In this document: in pieces, positions 59,980 to 64,000 of the stretch
Numbering within the stretch: position 1 is the first letter of the stretch
Layout: each line of letters begins with the position of its first letter
Source: Pedobacter sp. L105
Lineage (GTDB): Bacteria; Bacteroidota; Bacteroidia; Sphingobacteriales; Sphingobacteriaceae
Direction of reading: 5' to 3'
Length of the DNA stretch: 64,000 bases
Assembly: GCF_009765875.1 (NCBI RefSeq)
Contig: NZ_LMUP01000008.1
Span: 1 to 64,000, forward strand
Notes under the pieces: generated by a model
What the model saw: the letters and a program-made list of their open reading frames with translations, nothing else
Database searches by the model: none
Told to the model about the DNA's origin: nothing
Made by a program: the position numbers and the translations under genes

Positions 59980-60699
59980 ATGGCAAAACTATCCGTAAAT
60001 ATCAATAAAATAGCCACGCTACGCAACAGCCGTGGTGGAAACAACCCAGATCTGGTTAAAGTAGCACTGGATTGTGAGCGCTTTGGTGCACAGGGAATCA
60101 CTGTACATCCCAGGCCCGATGAACGTCATATCCGTTATCAGGATGTGTTTGACCTGAAAGCTTCAATTTCTACTGAATTTAATATTGAAGGAAACTGCAG
60201 GGAGCAAAAATTTGTAGACCTGGTATTGGCCAATACCCCTGCACAGGTTACACTTGTACCGGATGCTGAAGGGCAGATTACCTCCAATCATGGATGGGAT
60301 ACGATAAAAAATCAGGATTACCTTAAAGAGATGGTGAGCCTTTTTCAGGATAAAGGGATCAGGGTATCCATTTTTATCGACCCAGTCAGGGAAATGATAG
60401 AAGCTGCAAAAACAACTGGTACTGACAGAATTGAATTATACACTGAATCTTACGCCGGCCTTTATCCAACTGACCCTGTAAAAGCAATTGCACCTTATAT
60501 ACAGGCCGCACATATTGCCAATAAACTGGGCCTTGGAATTAATGCAGGGCATGATCTGGACTTGCAGAACCTTAAATATTTTGCACAGAACATCCCTAAT
60601 TTACTGGAAGTATCCATCGGCCATGCCTTAATCAGCAGTGCCTTATATATGGGTTTGGAGAATACCATACAGCTCTATCTGAAACAACTTGCAGACTAG
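59980..60699 (+). CDS. pdxJ: Pyridoxine 5'-phosphate synthase
   Basis: 239 aa. Condenses 1-deoxy-xylulose 5-phosphate with 3-amino-2-oxopropyl phosphate in DXP-dependent vitamin B6 synthesis; TIM barrel. Motifs: [103 protein letters not shown] and [10 protein letters not shown]. The ATG at 59980 follows the -7 box directly; the family N-terminus begins here, so a later start is unlikely. Confidence 0.95.
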   Translation: MAKLSVNINKIATLRNSRGGNNPDLVKVALDCERFGAQGITVHPRPDERHIRYQDVFDLKASISTEFNIEGNCREQKFVDLVLANTPAQVTLVPDAEGQITSNHGWDTIKNQDYLKEMVSLFQDKGIRVSIFIDPVREMIEAAKTTGTDRIELYTESYAGLYPTDPVKAIAPYIQAAHIANKLGLGINAGHDLDLQNLKYFAQNIPNLLEVSIGHALISSALYMGLENTIQLYLKQLAD

Positions 60700-60742
60700 A
60701 TTTTGTTAGGGTTAGGATATTCGTTATAAACTGAAATTTTAG

Positions 60743-60750
60743 TACCTTTG
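60743..60750 (+). promoter_or_regulatory. -7 box of gcvP
   Basis: TACCTTTG fits TAnnTTTG, 23 bp before the ATG at 60774. The -33 position reads TTC rather than TTG. Confidence 0.5.
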
Positions 60751-60773
60751 CGCAACTTTTATTGTTATACTTC

Positions 60774-63659
60774 ATGAGTTTAAATATCCATTACAAAGAA
60801 GACTTTAAAGACCGTCATATTGCTCCTGATTCGGAGGATACCGACGCCATGTTAAGCACCCTTGGTCTGAGTTCTGTTGATGAGTTAATCCAACAAACCG
60901 TACCTCAAAAAATCAGGTTAAAACAGCCATTAAATCTGCCGGAAGCAAAATCTGAGAAAGAATATCTGGAAAGCCTTAAACAAACGGCTTCTCTGAATAA
61001 GGTTTTCAAATCTTATATCGGACAGGGATATTACGATACCATTACTCCGGGAGTGATTCTTAGGAATGTAATGGAAAACCCGGGATGGTATACACAATAT
61101 ACGCCTTACCAGGCTGAAATTGCACAGGGCCGTTTACAGGCGCTGTTAAATTTCCAGACCATGGTAATTGACCTAACCGGTATGGAGATTGCAAATGCAT
61201 CTTTGTTGGATGAAGGTACGGCGGCTGCAGAAGCGATGTTTATGCAGTACAGCTTACGTAAAAATCAACAGGCTACAAAATTCTTCGTTTCAGAATTACT
61301 GTTCCCCCAAACTATAGATATTTTAAAAACCCGCGCAAATCCTTTCGGAATTGAGCTGGTTATTGGTGACCACCGTTCACTGGAAGTAACCGAAGAATTT
61401 TTTGGTGCTATCGTACAGTATCCGGCAGGAAATGGTGAAGTATTCGATTATAGTTCATTTGCGGAACAGACGCATGCTAAAAATGTTAAACTAACTGTAG
61501 TAGCAGATTTATTAAGTCTTACCCTGCTTACTCCTCCGGGAGAATGGGGCGCTGATATTGTGGTAGGTACTACACAGCGTTTTGGCGTACCTATGGGTGC
61601 AGGCGGACCACATGCTGCTTTTTTTGCGACAAAAGACGAATACAAACGTTCTATTCCGGGAAGGATTATTGGCGTTACTATCGATAGCCATAACAACTAT
61701 GCTTTAAGGATGGCTTTACAGACCAGGGAACAACATATCCGCAGGGATAAAGCAACTTCCAATATCTGTACAGCACAAGCACTATTGGCTATCATGGCTG
61801 GTTTCTATGCCGTATATCATGGCCCTAAAGGATTAAAACTGATTGCAGAAAGAACACATGGTTTGGCTATTGCCCTTTCTCAGTCGTTAAATAAAATAGG
61901 TTACCAGACTTTAACTGACGTTTACTTTGATACCATTCAGGTGGAACTGGGCAGCTTAAAGGATTCTATCCACAAAGAGTGCATAGATAATGAGATCAAC
62001 CTGAATTATAAAGGAACAGTTGCAACGATCGCACTGGATGAAACAACATCTATTAACGATATTAAACTGCTCAACAAAATATTTTCTAAAGTAAAAGCCA
62101 TCTCTGCTGACAGTGTGGAACTTGCTGAAGAAAATAATATTGAGACTGTTATCCCCGCATCTTTACAGCGTACGTCAGCTTATTTGACGCATCCCCTGTT
62201 TAACTCGCACCATTCAGAACATGAGATGCTGCGTTATATCAAATCGCTGGAAGCAAAAGACCTTTCTCTTTGCCATTCTATGATTGCCCTGGGTTCATGT
62301 ACCATGAAACTAAATGCAACCACTGAGATGATCCCGGTTACCTGGGCAGAATTTAGTAAAATCCATCCGTTTGCCCCGGCAGATCAGGTGGCAGGTTATT
62401 ACACTGTTTTTAACGAACTGGACAAATGGTTAAGTGAGATCACTGGTTTTGCAGCAATGAGTTTACAGCCTAATGCAGGTGCTCAGGGTGAATACGCAGG
62501 ATTAATGGTGATCAGGGCTTACCATCAGGACCGTGGCGATTATCAGCGTAACATTGCTTTGATCCCATCTTCTGCACACGGTACCAACCCTGCTTCTGCA
62601 GCGATGGCCGGTATGAAGATTGTAATTGTGAAATGTGATGATCAGGGTAATATTGATGTAGCTGATTTAAAAGCAAAAGCAGAAGAACATTCCGCTAACC
62701 TTTCCTGCTTCATGGTTACTTATCCTTCTACACACGGTGTATTTGAAGAAAGCATCATTGAAATCTGCGAAGTGATACATGCACATGGCGGACAAGTATA
62801 TATGGATGGTGCTAACATGAATGCCCAGGTAGGCTTAACAAGTCCTGCAAATATTGGTGCTGACGTATGTCACCTGAACTTACACAAGACCTTCTGTATT
62901 CCGCATGGCGGAGGAGGTCCGGGTATGGGTCCGATTGGTGTTGGCGCACACCTGGTTAAATATTTACCAGGACATGCTGTTGTAGACATCAACAATGAAA
63001 AATCTATTCATGCCGTGTCTTCGGCACCATGGGGTTCAGCCTCTATACTGATCATTTCTCATGCTTACATTGCAATGATGGGTGGAGAAGGATTAAAAAA
63101 AGCTACTGAATACGCAATTTTAAATGCGAACTATATGAAAGCACGCCTGGAAAAACATTATCCGGTGTTGTATTCAGGAAGCCAGGGACGTTGTGCACAC
63201 GAAATGATCCTGGATTGCAGGGAATTCAAAAACTTCGGTATTGAAGTAGTTGATATTGCAAAAAGGTTGATGGATTATGGATTCCATGCACCAACAGTAT
63301 CTTTCCCTGTAGCAGGTACCTTAATGGTTGAGCCAACAGAAAGCGAGCCTAAACATGAACTGGATCGTTTCTGCGATGCGCTGATCGCGATCAGAAATGA
63401 GATCAGCCAGGTACAGAACGGTTCACTGGATAAAACGGATAACCCTTTGAAGAATGCACCTCATACTGCTGCAACAGTAACAGGAGACGAGTGGTCGCAT
63501 ACCTATAGTAGAAAAACCGCAGCATTTCCACTGGCTTATGTGGCAGAACATAAATTCTGGCCGTCTGTTGGAAGAGTTAATGATTCATTCGGTGACAGGT
63601 CGTTGGTTTGTGCCTGCCCGCCGATAGAAAGTTACATGGAAGAAGAAGCAACTGTATAA
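60774..63659 (+). CDS. gcvP: Glycine dehydrogenase (aminomethyl-transferring), P protein of the glycine cleavage system
   Basis: 961 aa from the ATG at 60774 (a TTG at 60762 would add four residues). Decarboxylates glycine with PLP and passes the aminomethyl group to the H protein lipoyl arm. Single-chain form with both halves. N-terminal [68 protein letters not shown]-terminal half with [56 protein letters not shown], and PLP lysine Lys705 in [20 protein letters not shown]. gcvT and gcvH are not adjacent. Confidence 0.97.
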   Translation: MSLNIHYKEDFKDRHIAPDSEDTDAMLSTLGLSSVDELIQQTVPQKIRLKQPLNLPEAKSEKEYLESLKQTASLNKVFKSYIGQGYYDTITPGVILRNVMENPGWYTQYTPYQAEIAQGRLQALLNFQTMVIDLTGMEIANASLLDEGTAAAEAMFMQYSLRKNQQATKFFVSELLFPQTIDILKTRANPFGIELVIGDHRSLEVTEEFFGAIVQYPAGNGEVFDYSSFAEQTHAKNVKLTVVADLLSLTLLTPPGEWGADIVVGTTQRFGVPMGAGGPHAAFFATKDEYKRSIPGRIIGVTIDSHNNYALRMALQTREQHIRRDKATSNICTAQALLAIMAGFYAVYHGPKGLKLIAERTHGLAIALSQSLNKIGYQTLTDVYFDTIQVELGSLKDSIHKECIDNEINLNYKGTVATIALDETTSINDIKLLNKIFSKVKAISADSVELAEENNIETVIPASLQRTSAYLTHPLFNSHHSEHEMLRYIKSLEAKDLSLCHSMIALGSCTMKLNATTEMIPVTWAEFSKIHPFAPADQVAGYYTVFNELDKWLSEITGFAAMSLQPNAGAQGEYAGLMVIRAYHQDRGDYQRNIALIPSSAHGTNPASAAMAGMKIVIVKCDDQGNIDVADLKAKAEEHSANLSCFMVTYPSTHGVFEESIIEICEVIHAHGGQVYMDGANMNAQVGLTSPANIGADVCHLNLHKTFCIPHGGGGPGMGPIGVGAHLVKYLPGHAVVDINNEKSIHAVSSAPWGSASILIISHAYIAMMGGEGLKKATEYAILNANYMKARLEKHYPVLYSGSQGRCAHEMILDCREFKNFGIEVVDIAKRLMDYGFHAPTVSFPVAGTLMVEPTESEPKHELDRFCDALIAIRNEISQVQNGSLDKTDNPLKNAPHTAATVTGDEWSHTYSRKTAAFPLAYVAEHKFWPSVGRVNDSFGDRSLVCACPPIESYMEEEATV

Positions 63660-63727
63660 TAAACAGTTGTAAGATTTTTTTGATACAATTTATATGATCA
63701 AAAAATAAAATAATCTCCATTTTACAT

Positions 63728-63764
63728 AAAAAGAGGGCCATTAATATATAGTGGTCCTCTTTTT
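63728..63764 (+). terminator. Terminator after gcvP
   Basis: AAAAAGAGGGCCA (63728-63740) pairs with TGGTCCTCTTTTT (63752-63764), with one G-U pair and an 11-nt loop. Confidence 0.88.
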
Positions 63765-63845
63765 GTTAATGTTATAATGATAATTAACTTTACACTTCTT
63801 TTTCTTATCTTTATCTAATACCCCAATTTATTAACTTCAAATCCG

Positions 63846-64000
63846 ATGAACGAAAAAATTAATCTACTGGTAATTGACGATGATGATATCAATATTTTCA
63901 TTATTAAAAAAATTGTAGAAAAAACAGGATATGAAGCTAAAATGATTGCTAAAACTAATGGGCAGCTGGCAATCGATTACCTGAATGAATTACTTCAGAC
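63846..64000 (+). CDS. Response regulator receiver domain protein (start only)
   Basis: The first 51 codons are in the window; the gene continues to the right. INLLVIDDDDINIFIIKKIV is the start of a CheY-like receiver domain with the acidic cluster at 11-14 that binds magnesium. The phospho-acceptor Asp should lie just beyond the edge. In Bacteroidota many such genes encode a lone receiver, but an output domain cannot be ruled out. Confidence 0.8.
   Translation, partial: MNEKINLLVIDDDDINIFIIKKIVEKTGYEAKMIAKTNGQLAIDYLNELLQ

Noticed and set aside
59958..60101. Longer N-terminus of the polysaccharide deacetylase
   Set aside because: It would run across the divergent pdxJ start and promoter; the ATG at 59957 directly begins a signal peptide.

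Overview
The window looks like chromosomal DNA of a Sphingobacteriaceae bacterium (Bacteroidota), probably Pedobacter or a close relative. Three things point there: several SusC/SusD pairs with an ECF-sigma/FecR cassette, promoters of the Bacteroidota type (TTG, about 19-20 nt, TAnnTTTG), and housekeeping genes of Bacteroidota type (BT_3928-like protein, DUF1599 protein, folP next to a diadenylate cyclase gene). The genus is inferred; no rRNA or tRNA gene was seen.

Layout. 1-925: a gene-free segment with a leftward promoter and several palindromes and short tandem repeats. 926-3321: queD, a heme A synthase and trhO. 3556-13863: polysaccharide utilization locus 1 (ECF sigma, FecR, SusC with an STN domain, SusD, a DUF1735 lipoprotein, GH92 alpha-mannosidase), probably for alpha-mannosides. 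14237-30990: locus 2, with a membrane-bound beta-propeller/LuxR regulator, SusCD, a GH144-like enzyme, a GH3 beta-glucosidase and a second SusCD; the enzyme pair suggests beta-1,2-glucan. An esterase follows at 31074-31907. 31971-32449: a four-copy, 115-bp tandem repeat that ends in a long bidirectional terminator. 32472-34172 (minus): yebC and a threonine dehydrogenase.

34411-44688: a ten-gene operon-like run with the parts of a glycoside 3-oxidation (3-keto-sugar) pathway: Tat-linked GMC dehydrogenase, its small subunit, a cytochrome c lipoprotein, two Gfo/Idh/MocA oxidoreductases, a DUF1080 keto-glycoside hydrolase/lyase, an MFS permease and three TIM-barrel isomerases. Four of the ten proteins carry twin-arginine signals, so the run seems to have a periplasmic and a cytoplasmic half.

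44950-63659 is mostly housekeeping: asd, a PBP4-type peptidase, GH20, truA, a thioesterase, then on the minus strand a DUF1599 gene, a BT_3928-like gene, a lone peptide-type ABC permease and shikimate kinase; folP and cdaA; a bacilliredoxin; two orphan membrane ORFs in an AT-rich patch; ahcY; a polysaccharide deacetylase; pdxJ and gcvP. A response regulator gene begins at 63846 and runs off the window.

The least explained sequence features are the 115-bp array, a hairpin leader shared by the DUF1735 lipoprotein gene and asd, and the repeat-rich left end.
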